From positions 1 to 8,421 of the forward strand of contig JAPLMI010000205.1 in NCBI GenBank assembly GCA_026387115.1: a DNA stretch of 8,421 nt, written 5' to 3'. Both the position numbers and the translations under genes were made by a program. Under the pieces are notes generated by a model. It was not told where the DNA came from. It searched no databases and worked only from the letters and a program-made list of their open reading frames with translations. Positions 1-5,590 of the stretch are shown piece after piece (positions within the stretch are counted from its first letter, which is position 1; each line of letters starts with the position of its first letter). The DNA is from Candidatus Omnitrophota bacterium. Its GTDB lineage: Bacteria; Omnitrophota; Gorgyraeia; 2-01-FULL-45-10.

Positions 1-1
1 T

Positions 2-520
2 GGAAGCTATGTGATTCTCCACCTCTTATTTTACAGGCCGACATACCTGTATGTGCTGGGCCACGAGGCCGTGCACGCGGGGATCTCATGGATATTCGGC
101 GGTAAGATCAAATCGTTCAAGGTCTCCGGGGAAGGCGGCAGCGTCGCGACGGACAAATCCAACGTAATAGTGGAGCTCTCACCGTATTTTGTGCCGATAT
201 ATGCTATAATAATTTCCGTTATCTATTTTGTTATCGCGTCGTCTTATAATATAAACGGCGCCGTATTTATATTTCTGATCGGATTCGCGCTCGCGTTCCA
301 CATGATCTCGACGATAGAGGTCATGAAGATACGCCAGCCCGATGTAGTGAAGTCAGGATATTTCTTTTCGATAGTGATGGTCTATGTCCTTAATATGGTC
401 GTGATATCCCTGATATTCGGGATGCTTTTTCCGTCGTTCTCGGTGAAGAAATTCCTTATCGACAGTTGGGCGCTGTCGAAGAATATATATGTAGCGGCGG
501 TGAGGCAGTTGTTTTTTTAA
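2..520 (+). CDS. M50-like membrane zinc metalloprotease, 5' end missing
   Basis: The frame is open from the window edge to a TAA at 518-520, so the true start lies upstream; the GTG at 11 is internal to the open frame. The product is a membrane protein with an HEAVH motif (codons 62-76), matching the HExxH zinc-binding and catalytic motif of metalloproteases. An SPYFVPIY segment and a later QPDVVKSG segment (Asp at 341-343, a possible third metal ligand) resemble the M50B-like family related to site-2 proteases. After the motif come about three hydrophobic stretches, around nucleotides 180-245, 260-305 and 355-440. The family acts in the membrane; the substrate cannot be told. The stop lies 26 bases before the next start, so co-transcription with the secreted small protein is likely. 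The family assignment is from motif recall and is fairly secure; proteolytic activity is inferred. Confidence 0.75.
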   Translation, partial: GSYVILHLLFYRPTYLYVLGHEAVHAGISWIFGGKIKSFKVSGEGGSVATDKSNVIVELSPYFVPIYAIIISVIYFVIASSYNINGAVFIFLIGFALAFHMISTIEVMKIRQPDVVKSGYFFSIVMVYVLNMVVISLIFGMLFPSFSVKKFLIDSWALSKNIYVAAVRQLFF

Positions 521-546
521 CAGGTAAAAAAAGAAAGGAGTTGTGT

Positions 547-825
547 ATGAAGATAGTCACAGTATTGGCGGTTATCGCTATTGTTGCGGTAAGCGCGATG
601 CCATTAGCGTTCGCGGAAGGCGGGTCGTCCAAGGATAAGCCGGATACGATTTTCCAGAGGCTGGGAGATAAGATAAGCGAGCCTCTCTCGGTGGAGGTCA
701 AGCCCCTTAAGAAGGTGGAAGATTTCCAGAAGATGTCCGATGGCATCGATCAGGGATCGAAGGAAGCGAAGCCTCAGAGCCTGAGGGCCAATCCCCGCAA
801 ACTTGCGGATACCAGCTGGCTGTAA
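547..825 (+). CDS. small secreted protein of unknown function
   Basis: A 92-residue protein. ATG 547 is chosen because AAAGGAG at 534-540 sits six bases upstream; the frame is open further upstream to 466, but that part overlaps the preceding gene and lacks a ribosome site. Residues 1-23 form a typical signal peptide: MK, a long hydrophobic core, then AFA before EGG as a likely signal peptidase I site. The mature part of about 69 residues is charged, rich in Lys, Asp, Glu and Ser, and has no cysteine or recognisable domain. It ends DTSWL. It is the last gene before a strong terminator, so it ends a transcription unit with the M50-like gene. A secreted partner or substrate of that protease is possible but only inferred from adjacency. 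I do not recognise the family. Confidence 0.7.
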   Translation: MKIVTVLAVIAIVAVSAMPLAFAEGGSSKDKPDTIFQRLGDKISEPLSVEVKPLKKVEDFQKMSDGIDQGSKEAKPQSLRANPRKLADTSWL

Positions 826-849
826 ATAGCTTCAATTTGGCGGAGGGTT

Positions 850-885
850 AAAACGGGGACAACTGTTCCCGTTTTTTCCTTTTTA
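850..885 (+). terminator. intrinsic terminator after the secreted protein gene
   Basis: An 11-bp stem pairs AAAACGGGGAC (850-860) with GTTCCCGTTTT (865-875) around the 4-base loop AACT; one pair is G-U. T-rich sequence follows (TTCCTTTTTA). It begins 25 bases after the stop codon. The A-tract/T-tract arms could also allow termination on the opposite strand, but no minus-strand gene is seen here. Confidence 0.88.
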
Positions 886-921
886 TGTATTTTAGCTTTT
901 TTTTGTTGCATTTGCATAATA

Positions 922-927
922 TATAAT
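922..927 (+). promoter_or_regulatory. possible -10 box for the AAA ATPase gene
   Basis: A perfect TATAAT lies at 922-927, after an AT-rich stretch and downstream of the terminator, where a new promoter is expected. No good -35 hexamer lies 16-18 bases upstream (the region is a T-run). A start of transcription near 934 would exclude the ATG at 926 and favour the ATG at 944 with a very short leader. Confidence 0.4.
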
Positions 928-943
928 GTATACTTATTCTATC

Positions 944-2134
944 ATGAAACGGTATATCCATAGAGCGATAGAGAAAGAATTATTAAAGGCGGCAAAGGAA
1001 TTTCCGGTTATAGTTCTTACGGGACCCCGCCAGACCGGAAAATCTACCGTCCTGCAGAACATATTCCCGAAACACAATTATACGACCTTTGACGATCCGC
1101 TTACGAGTAAACTTGCCAACGACGATCCGAAGTTTTTCCTTTCCCGCGCTAAAAAGATGGTCGTGGACGAAATACAATACGTGCCCAGCCTGTTGCCGTT
1201 TATAAAAATGGCAGTGGACAGCGACCGGAGAAACGCAGGGCATTTTATATTGACCGGATCTCAATACTTTACCCTTATGGGCGGCATAAGCGAATCTCTG
1301 GCTGGCAGAGCGGCCCTGTACGAGTTATTACCGTTTTCTTCGGAGGAGATATCACATTGCCCGGGAGACGATGGGATGAGGCAGTCTTTTTCAGCCATGT
1401 TCCATGGTTTTTTCCCGGAGATCGTCGCTCATGGCGTAGACCGGAATCGATTTTATACCTCGTATCTTCAGACCTATCTCGAACGCGACATTCGTCAGAT
1501 AACATCCGTTCATGACTTAAAAATCTTTCAGAATTTTCTGGAACTCCTGGCGGCTAGGGCCGGAAATATTCTTAACATTCACGAATTGTCAAAAGAGGCC
1601 GGTGTAAGTTTCACATCCGCGAGACGGTGGATTTCCATCCTTGAGTCCACGCGTCTTATATATCTTCTGCGCCCGTTTACAAAAAATATAACAAAAAGAG
1701 TTATTAAAAGCCCGAAGCTTTATTTTACCGACACAGGCCTTTTGGCATATCTTTTGAGATATCCGAACGCCGCTACGATGTCTGCCGGGCCCCAGGCGGG
1801 CGCTTTTTTTGAAAATCTTATACTTGCGGAAATTTTAAAATTAAAATACAATCACAACCTTAATTTCGAACCATACTTTTATAGGGATTCGAATCATAAT
1901 GAGATAGACTTTGTGCTGGACTACGGTGTCGCCATTAAGATGTTTGAGGTCAAGTGTCTTTCAACGCCGAATGAGAAACATTTCGCAAGCTTGAAAAAAG
2001 CGGTTAAGGAGGTCCGTAATTCCTATGGGTATCTTGTAAGTTTTGCAAAAGAAAGAATGCCCGCAGCTAAAAACATTGAATCGATCCCCTGGAGTTTTGT
2101 TAAAGATGTTGCGTATAATTATAAGAAGCGGTAG
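944..2134 (+). CDS. AAA_14 / DUF4143 family ATPase
   Basis: This is a 396-residue protein of the widespread prokaryotic AAA_14-DUF4143 ATPases. Residues 27-35 are the Walker A loop GPRQTGKST, residues 73-78 (VVDEIQ) are Walker B, and residues 102-107 (ILTGSQ) match the sensor segment. A winged-helix-like middle is followed by the DUF4143 part (SPKLYFTDTGLLAYLL, then FFENLILAEI). It ends with a nuclease-fold-like segment containing EIDFVLD (from residue 320) and FEVK (335-337), reminiscent of the PD-(D/E)xK layout. Length is normal for the family and the frame is intact. Start 944 gives the usual family N-terminus (MKRYIHR); 926 would add six residues and overlap a -10-like box. Neither start has a clear Shine-Dalgarno site. 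Substrate and role are unknown for the family. It is a single-gene unit between a terminator and a tRNA region and looks more AT-rich than its neighbours, consistent with acquisition. Confidence 0.9.
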   Translation: MKRYIHRAIEKELLKAAKEFPVIVLTGPRQTGKSTVLQNIFPKHNYTTFDDPLTSKLANDDPKFFLSRAKKMVVDEIQYVPSLLPFIKMAVDSDRRNAGHFILTGSQYFTLMGGISESLAGRAALYELLPFSSEEISHCPGDDGMRQSFSAMFHGFFPEIVAHGVDRNRFYTSYLQTYLERDIRQITSVHDLKIFQNFLELLAARAGNILNIHELSKEAGVSFTSARRWISILESTRLIYLLRPFTKNITKRVIKSPKLYFTDTGLLAYLLRYPNAATMSAGPQAGAFFENLILAEILKLKYNHNLNFEPYFYRDSNHNEIDFVLDYGVAIKMFEVKCLSTPNEKHFASLKKAVKEVRNSYGYLVSFAKERMPAAKNIESIPWSFVKDVAYNYKKR

Positions 2135-2159
2135 AACGTCTGCAAACTGCCAGAAGGTA

Positions 2160-2168
2160 TGATATACT
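2160..2168 (+). promoter_or_regulatory. possible extended -10 promoter upstream of tRNA-Ser
   Basis: TGATATACT fits an extended -10 element (TGn followed by TATACT). A poor -35 candidate, CTGCAA at 2140-2145, is spaced by 17 bases. It lies 25 bases after the ATPase stop and about 150 bases before the tRNA, so the repeat pair would be in the tRNA leader. Sequence-only guess. Confidence 0.3.
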
Positions 2169-2198
2169 GTTATCCTGATTGACGATAATTTGGTGGAA

Positions 2199-2322
2199 AG
2201 GTCCTTCAGATGCTCCTATTCGTCGCATCTTCAGGATCAAATTTTGCTTCGAGATGATTTAGGTCCTTCGGATGCTCCTATTTGTCGCATCCTCAGGATC
2301 AAATTTTACTTCGCAAAATTTG
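2199..2322 (+). repeat. two tandem 62-bp imperfect palindromic repeats
   Basis: Unit 1 (2199-2260) and unit 2 (2261-2322) share their first 53 bases with only four differences. Each contains a stem: CCTTCrGATGC in the left arm pairs with GCATCyTCAGG in the right arm, with a 2x2 internal mismatch and an 11-base loop. Two of the four differences are A to G in the left arm and T to C in the right arm at the same pair, so A-T became G-C. That is a compensatory change supporting a folded RNA or hairpin DNA. Unit 2 adds a second hairpin, CAAATTTT (2300-2307) with AAAATTTG (2315-2322), ending on the first base of the tRNA. This second hairpin is degenerate in unit 1. A REP- or MITE-like element or a tRNA leader structure are both possible. 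Confidence 0.85.
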
Positions 2323-2411
2323 GAGGAGTGGCAGAGCGGTTGATTGCGGCAGCCTTGAAAGCTGTTGTGGGCGTAAGCCCACCGTGGGTTCAAATCCTAC
2401 CTCCTCCGCCA
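2322..2411 (+). tRNA. tRNA-Ser, anticodon UGA
   Basis: This is a type II (long variable arm) tRNA. The acceptor GGAGGAG (2322-2328) pairs with CTCCTCC (2401-2407), followed by discriminator G and an encoded CCA (2409-2411). The D-arm has a 3-bp stem, GCA with TGC, usual for tRNA-Ser. The anticodon stem GCAGC/GCTGT encloses loop CTTGAAA, giving anticodon TGA at 2356-2358, which reads UCA and other UCN codons. The variable arm is GTGGGC, loop GTAA, GCCCAC. The T-arm is GTGGG, TTCAAAT, CCTAC. It is not a selenocysteine tRNA, whose anticodon is UCA. A T-run (2413-2418) follows directly and may assist termination. Confidence 0.97.
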
Positions 2412-2432
2412 GTTTTTTCTCTTGAAAAAAGT

Positions 2433-2466
2433 GGCGGATGTCGGAGCCACAGGCTCCGACGCCGCC
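2433..2466 (+). repeat. GC-rich hairpin downstream of tRNA-Ser
   Basis: GTCGGAGCC (2440-2448) pairs perfectly with GGCTCCGAC (2452-2460) around loop ACA. It extends outward, after a small AT/G internal loop, by GGCGG (2433-2437) with CCGCC (2462-2466). No T-run follows, so it is not a standard intrinsic terminator. It could be a REP-like palindrome or a processing or protective structure at the tRNA transcript's 3' end. Confidence 0.6.
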
Positions 2467-2474
2467 ATAAGTAG

Positions 2475-2600
2475 TGTTGGACATATTTTGGCCGGAAGAC
2501 CTGGAAACCCCGATTAAGCTTAAGCCGGGATAGTAATGAGAGGTTCGGCAAGATATACAGGGCATTGCTTGAATTAGAGAATAACCGGATAATCAAATAG
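2475..2600 (+). pseudogene. possible coding remnant without a start codon
   Basis: Between an in-frame TAG (2472-2474) and a TAG (2598-2600) there are 41 open codons with no ATG. The last part reads like a protein C-terminus: NERFGKIYRALLELENN. No ribosome site precedes it and nothing identifies a family. The other frames here are interrupted. It may be debris of an element once inserted 3' of the tRNA, or chance. Apart from this, the tRNA and the hairpin, I see nothing in 2412-2620. Confidence 0.2.
2565..2593 (+). promoter_or_regulatory. weak sigma-70-like promoter before the 81-residue protein
   Basis: TTGCTT (2565-2570) and GATAAT (2588-2593) are separated by 17 bases, about 40 bases upstream of the start at 2634. 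The -10 matches five of six consensus bases; the -35 matches only three. A start point near 2600 would give a short leader carrying the strong ribosome site. Confidence 0.25.
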
Positions 2601-2633
2601 AATAAAAAAAGTACAATAAGAAAGGAGGAAAGT

Positions 2634-2879
2634 ATGGCGGACATTGAAGAAAAAAATGTGGCGGGTGAAAGCAAGGGTGACAGATTTAAACGGCTTGCTT
2701 CAAAGAGGGTGGTAAACGCGATACAGAAGATCGAGCTTATAACGAATCTCGCGGCTCCCAGTTATGAATACACCCCCGAGGAGGTCACGAAGATCCTGAC
2801 CGCACTGCAGGGTTCTGTGGACAAGGTCAAGGCGGCGTTTTCCAAGCAGAAGATCGAAAAGACGGTATTTAAGCTATAA
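2634..2879 (+). CDS. small conserved-looking soluble protein
   Basis: An 81-residue protein with a strong ribosome site, AAGGAGG at 2622-2628, five bases before the ATG. After a polar N-terminus comes a helical, basic core: DRFKRLASKRVVNAIQKIE, then LITNLAAPSYEYTPEEV, then a helix with TALQGSVDKVKAAF. The pattern (basic RFxRLAxKR helix, NLA, YEYTxEEVxKI) recalls small uncharacterised bacterial proteins often seen near plasmid or transposon genes. This is recall, not a search. It has no signal peptide, membrane segment or cysteine. It is probably cytoplasmic and may bind nucleic acid or another protein through the basic helix, but the function is unknown. It is followed by 70 bases of repeat-like sequence before the next gene. 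Confidence 0.75.
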   Translation: MADIEEKNVAGESKGDRFKRLASKRVVNAIQKIELITNLAAPSYEYTPEEVTKILTALQGSVDKVKAAFSKQKIEKTVFKL

Positions 2880-2906
2880 ATTATCCGGCGAAACCTGCGA
2901 ACCTGT

Positions 2907-2945
2907 CCTGGGGACGGTCCGGAAAGTGCCAGGGAGTTTGGGGAC
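2907..2945 (+). repeat. GGGGAC-type repeat debris
   Basis: GGGGAC occurs at 2910-2915 and 2939-2944, within a 39-base stretch that also holds the inverted pair CCTGG (2907-2911) and CCAGG (2929-2933). A similar CCGGGGACGTT lies at 3190-3200. Intergenic GGGGAC-bearing palindromes occur as dispersed REP-like elements in some bacteria; these look like degraded copies. The right end supplies the GGGGA used as a ribosome site for the gene at 2950. Confidence 0.4.
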
Positions 2946-2949
2946 GAGC

Positions 2950-3141
2950 ATGAAGAACATCGCGTTAAGTATGGCAGGGGTTATTTTCCTGATAATGTCG
3001 ATCATGCAGCTTTTGAGATTTATATTAAAAGCAAAAATCACCGTCAACGACAAGATAATCATCCCGCTATGGCTCAGCATGATCGCTTCGCCGGTAATGT
3101 TTTTGCTTGCGATATATATGTTTCTCGCGGCAAGGCGATAA
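2950..3141 (+). CDS. small two-helix inner-membrane protein
   Basis: A 63-residue protein from ATG 2950, with GGGGA at 2939-2943 as the ribosome site. The frame is open upstream to a GTG at 2926, but that part is repeat-like, so it is rejected. Residues 4-26 form one membrane helix, followed by a short basic and polar hairpin (KAKITVNDK). Residues 39-60 form a second helix starting with IPLWLS, and the protein ends ARR. The pattern of a first helix, a KVTV-like turn and an IPLW-like second helix matches a common uncharacterised family of about 60-residue membrane proteins, by recall. It has no catalytic residues. By the positive-inside rule the basic turn and the C-terminus are hard to reconcile, so topology is uncertain. 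No terminator is evident after it. Confidence 0.7.
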   Translation: MKNIALSMAGVIFLIMSIMQLLRFILKAKITVNDKIIIPLWLSMIASPVMFLLAIYMFLAARR

Positions 3142-3240
3142 TCGTTCCCGCGACCGCGAAGTAGTCGTTCAAATAATCGGAGAATAGATCCGGGGACGTT
3201 ATTTAACAGGTTGCCGTTTAGATTTAGAGCGGAGGTTTTT

Positions 3241-3279
3241 ATGTTTATGGAAGAGATGACAAATGAAAAAATTTATTAA
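3241..3279 (+). CDS. possible 12-codon upstream ORF overlapping the protease gene
   Basis: ATG 3241 has a good ribosome site, GGAGG at 3231-3235, five bases upstream. It encodes MFMEEMTNEKIY and stops at 3277-3279, 17 bases inside the protease gene, which starts at 3263 in another frame and has only a weak GGAAGAG site. This arrangement could couple or dampen protease translation. It could equally be chance, or the ribosome site could simply serve 3263 from a distance. Confidence 0.35.
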   Translation: MFMEEMTNEKIY

Positions 3280-4540
3280 AGCGTTTCTGATTATTTCCCT
3301 TGTTGGCGTAGTCGGATACACAGGTTACGAAGTCTCCATATTATCCGATCGGATCAAAAGAATAGAGAATAAGCTCGGCGGTTCGAGGAAGATAGCGTGC
3401 ACCGAAAAGGAGACCGTGGAGAAGGTGCGGCGGTCGGTTGTCCGCGTGGTCGGCGGAGAATCCGAAGGGTCAGGATTCGTGATCCAGAAAGGCGGTATTA
3501 TATTGACCAATTTTCACGTGATCGAATCCGAGCCGAATCCGAAAGTCATATTACCGGACAGTACTTTCGAGACAGCCCAGGTCATAATGGCCGACAAGGA
3601 TGCGGACCTTGCGGTTATTAAGATCAATAAAAACCTTCCGGCGCTTAGAATGGCGCGTCTTGACGGGATGAGCCCCGCGGAGGAGGTCTTCTCTATGGGG
3701 TATCCGCTTGGAGGTAGCCTACCCGGCGAGGCATCAGTGGTCCGTGGATCATTTTCAAGATTTGTTAGAGACAGGAAAAACGGCGTTCAATATCTCAGTA
3801 CGGATATGACCTCGGTCTCCGGGATAAGCGGCGGTCCGATGGTGAATATCTACGGAGAAGTCGTCGGCGTTAATACCGCGGGGCTGGTATTAGGGGGGAT
3901 GTCCATAGCCATCTCCTCGGATTCCATCAGAGAGAAATGCCGCCAGATGTCCGCCTCGAAAGATCCGCTCAAAGACGTAAGGAAGATAATTTTTGCGCCG
4001 AATAAGAACGCGCTTGAGGCCGTCAGGTGCTTTTACAATTACCTTAAAGCCCGGAGGTTGGAAAAGGCCTTTGAGCTTCTGTCCGACAATTTCGTTAAAG
4101 GGTACAGTTTTGAGCAATGGGCGCGGGGGTATCGGCCGCTTCTCGATACGACCATAGTCATAATCAAGCGCGATAAAAAAATAGCGAACAGGATAAACAT
4201 CAAGCTATCCACCAAAGACCTGGTTGATAACGAGATCGTATATAAGTATTTCGAGGGCTATTGGGATGTCCGGCAGGTGGGCGGGCGGTGGCTGCTCTGG
4301 AAGCCGAAGATCAAGGAGGTCATGGATCCGGGAGAGGATTGGTTCATAGATCCGGATATTGAAAAGCAGATGGAAGAACTGGCAAAGGTTCACGAGGATT
4401 ATGAAAAATATCTACGGGAAATGTACAAAATATCGCAGGAGCCGGGAAACGACCAATTAACCCTGCAGGACCTCTACGACAAGGCTACGGGGGTTGAGAT
4501 CAGCCCGCAAAGCGTCGTCCCACAAAGCTGGCCAAGATAA
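3263..4540 (+). CDS. membrane-anchored trypsin-like serine protease
   Basis: A 425-residue HtrA/Deg-like protease domain of the chymotrypsin fold, probably periplasmic. Residues 4-22 are an uncleaved-looking anchor, and residues 23-40 are a short coiled region. The protease domain runs from about 50 to 230. It has His85 in LTNFHVI, Asp115 in DKDADLAVIK and nucleophile Ser189 in GISGGP, so the triad is complete; the usual GNSGGP has Ile in place of Asn. There is no PDZ domain. Instead, residues 245-352 (ALEAVRCFYNYLK, then FWD/RWLLWKPK-like strands) look like an NTF2-like or DUF4878-type cone fold. A charged tail (356-425) contains a helix rich in Glu and Lys and ends QSWPR. ATG 3263 is the first possible start, as an in-frame TGA lies at 3257-3259. 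Substrate unknown; quality control of envelope proteins is inferred from the family. Confidence 0.88.
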   Translation: MKKFIKAFLIISLVGVVGYTGYEVSILSDRIKRIENKLGGSRKIACTEKETVEKVRRSVVRVVGGESEGSGFVIQKGGIILTNFHVIESEPNPKVILPDSTFETAQVIMADKDADLAVIKINKNLPALRMARLDGMSPAEEVFSMGYPLGGSLPGEASVVRGSFSRFVRDRKNGVQYLSTDMTSVSGISGGPMVNIYGEVVGVNTAGLVLGGMSIAISSDSIREKCRQMSASKDPLKDVRKIIFAPNKNALEAVRCFYNYLKARRLEKAFELLSDNFVKGYSFEQWARGYRPLLDTTIVIIKRDKKIANRINIKLSTKDLVDNEIVYKYFEGYWDVRQVGGRWLLWKPKIKEVMDPGEDWFIDPDIEKQMEELAKVHEDYEKYLREMYKISQEPGNDQLTLQDLYDKATGVEISPQSVVPQSWPR

Positions 4541-4582
4541 GTTTGTAGTGGCGGGCGGGGTAAAGCGGAGGAAGGGGGCGTA

Positions 4583-4715
4583 ATGGCTGGGGGTAAAATG
4601 CGTCTTTCCCTTTGAAGTGATCGATGTCTTATATGAAGATAAAGAGAATATGAAAGAGTGGAACAAGGTTATAAGGCTCATAAAAAGGCCCAGACTCGCC
4701 CCCAATAATCAATAA
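4583..4715 (+). pseudogene. short frameshifted ORF with CTT-TGA junction
   Basis: ATG 4583 (GGAGG at 4567-4571) opens ten codons, MAGGKMRLSL, then a TGA at 4613-4615. The +1 frame continues at once as EVIDVLYEDKE and ends at 4713-4715 after KRPRLAPNNQ. Loss of one T from the TTT before GAA would give a single 43-residue protein. The junction CTT TGA is also the core of the RF2 (prfB) programmed +1 frameshift, but the stimulatory Shine-Dalgarno site three bases upstream is missing and the product is not RF2. The choices are a decayed small gene, a sequencing error, programmed slippage or chance. No family is recognised. The second part alone could start at GTG 4617. Confidence 0.3.
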
Positions 4716-4779
4716 CAATAGGACGTACTGAAAAGCATTCTATATCAAAAATGGAAAAACGGGAGGATAACGAAGGAAT

Positions 4780-5049
4780 ATGACGCCCAGAAAAAACTTT
4801 ACGGTAAAAGAGGCGAAAGAGATAGGTGAAAGATTAGGTATCAGGTGGGACAAATTCGACGTTGATCAGTTCAGAAGAGGCCTGGATGTGGAACTGGAGC
4901 ACGGCCTTCGTGATCCGGCAACCAACGTCAGTAACGATGACCCGTTAATTACCGGCAAGATCGCCCTGGCCCATTTAAATGAATTTCCGGATTATTACGA
5001 CAGGCTGAAGAGGATGGAAGAAGAAGCTGAAAAGCTCTGGAAACAGTAA
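4780..5049 (+). CDS. DUF5661 family protein
   Basis: An 89-residue protein that matches my memory of DUF5661 nearly throughout. It has FTVKEAKEIGERLGI at the N-terminus, then FDVDQFRRGLDVELEHG, DPATNVSNDDPL, and TGKIALAHLNEFPDYY, ending in a charged helix KRMEEEAEKLW. This family is small, acidic, cytoplasmic and uncharacterised; it occurs in bacteria and archaea. The conserved His of VELEHG, the NDDP segment and the His of ALAHLNEFPDYY suggest a metal or ligand site, but that is inference. ATG 4780 has AAGGA at 4773-4777, unusually close, and GGAGG at 4762-4766, rather far. A ten-codon ORF (4751-4783) ends in an ATGA overlap with this start, probably by chance. Length fits the family, and the gene is intact. 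Confidence 0.85.
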   Translation: MTPRKNFTVKEAKEIGERLGIRWDKFDVDQFRRGLDVELEHGLRDPATNVSNDDPLITGKIALAHLNEFPDYYDRLKRMEEEAEKLWKQ

Positions 5050-5095
5050 GAAAATAGAGCTAAGCAGGCATCCTTAACGACTAATAAGGAGTAAC

Positions 5096-5566
5096 ATGAA
5101 AAAGCGATTGAAGAACAAAAGTTCTTTTGTGCCGCATCGCGCCCAGCCGGATATAACGGGCCTCATTCTTAAAATACAGCAGCAGCTCACTTTTTTAGAG
5201 AGGAAGATAGATACCTTGATTGGCCAGTCTCCGGGAAAGCCTCTTGAAAGAGAACATCATCCAAAATCTTTCCAGCGCCCTGACCATTACCATCGTCAAG
5301 GCGAAGCAAAGCAGAGCAATAATTACAGGGAAAGAATATTGCATAAAGCGGTGTGCGCAGACTGCAATAAGGAATGCGAAGTTCCTTTCAGGCCCAGCCA
5401 GGATCGTCCGGTATACTGCAGGGACTGTTTTTCAAAGCGCAAGGTCGACAGCTCGTTTAAAGGAAAGGATGATTTTAGATCCCGGGGAGCAGGGCCTGCT
5501 CAGGTAAGCCATATCGATAAACCGCATGGCGGTGAAAAGAAAAAACGGCGAAAAGCGCGCGCCTAA
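5096..5566 (+). CDS. CxxC-x17-CxxC zinc-ribbon protein
   Basis: A 156-residue protein with AAGGAG (5086-5091) four bases before the ATG. Residues 20-43 form an amphipathic helix (ILKIQQQLTFLERKIDTLI), a probable coiled coil. Residues 45-80 are a disordered linker rich in His, Pro, Arg and Gln. The zinc ribbon has CADC at 87-90 and CRDC at 108-111, separated by exactly 17 residues with CEVPFRPSQDRPVYC between them. This fits the CxxC-x17-CxxC domain seen in many candidate-phylum genomes. Cys94 is an extra cysteine. The tail is strongly basic and ends KKKRRKARA, which suggests nucleic-acid or ribosome binding; this is inference, and the molecular role of the domain is not established. It lies 46 bases after the DUF5661 gene and 24 before the next gene, so an operon is likely. 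Confidence 0.87.
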   Translation: MKKRLKNKSSFVPHRAQPDITGLILKIQQQLTFLERKIDTLIGQSPGKPLEREHHPKSFQRPDHYHRQGEAKQSNNYRERILHKAVCADCNKECEVPFRPSQDRPVYCRDCFSKRKVDSSFKGKDDFRSRGAGPAQVSHIDKPHGGEKKKRRKARA

Positions 5567-5590
5567 AAAATAACAGAGAGGAGATTTGTT

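Noticed and set aside
2199..2322. CRISPR array
   Set aside because: There are only two units joined directly, with no distinct spacer of usual length and no cas gene.
2322..2411. Selenocysteine tRNA
   Set aside because: The anticodon is UGA (reads UCA), the acceptor is 7 bp and the D-stem 3 bp as in tRNA-Ser; a tRNA-Sec would have UCA and an 8-bp acceptor.
2433..2466. Intrinsic terminator after the tRNA
   Set aside because: The hairpin is strong but no T-run follows; the T-run at 2413 precedes it.
2190..2474. 94-codon plus-strand ORF through the repeats and tRNA-Ser
   Set aside because: It is the spurious reading of the tRNA gene (GGVAERLIAAALKAVV), often misannotated as a protein, with no ribosome site.
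2299..2565. 88-codon minus-strand ORF with EEVGFEPTV
   Set aside because: It is the known false translation of the antisense of a tRNA-Ser gene.
4751..4783. Ten-codon ORF MEKREDNEGI overlapping the DUF5661 start by ATGA
   Set aside because: It has no ribosome site and is too short to separate from chance.
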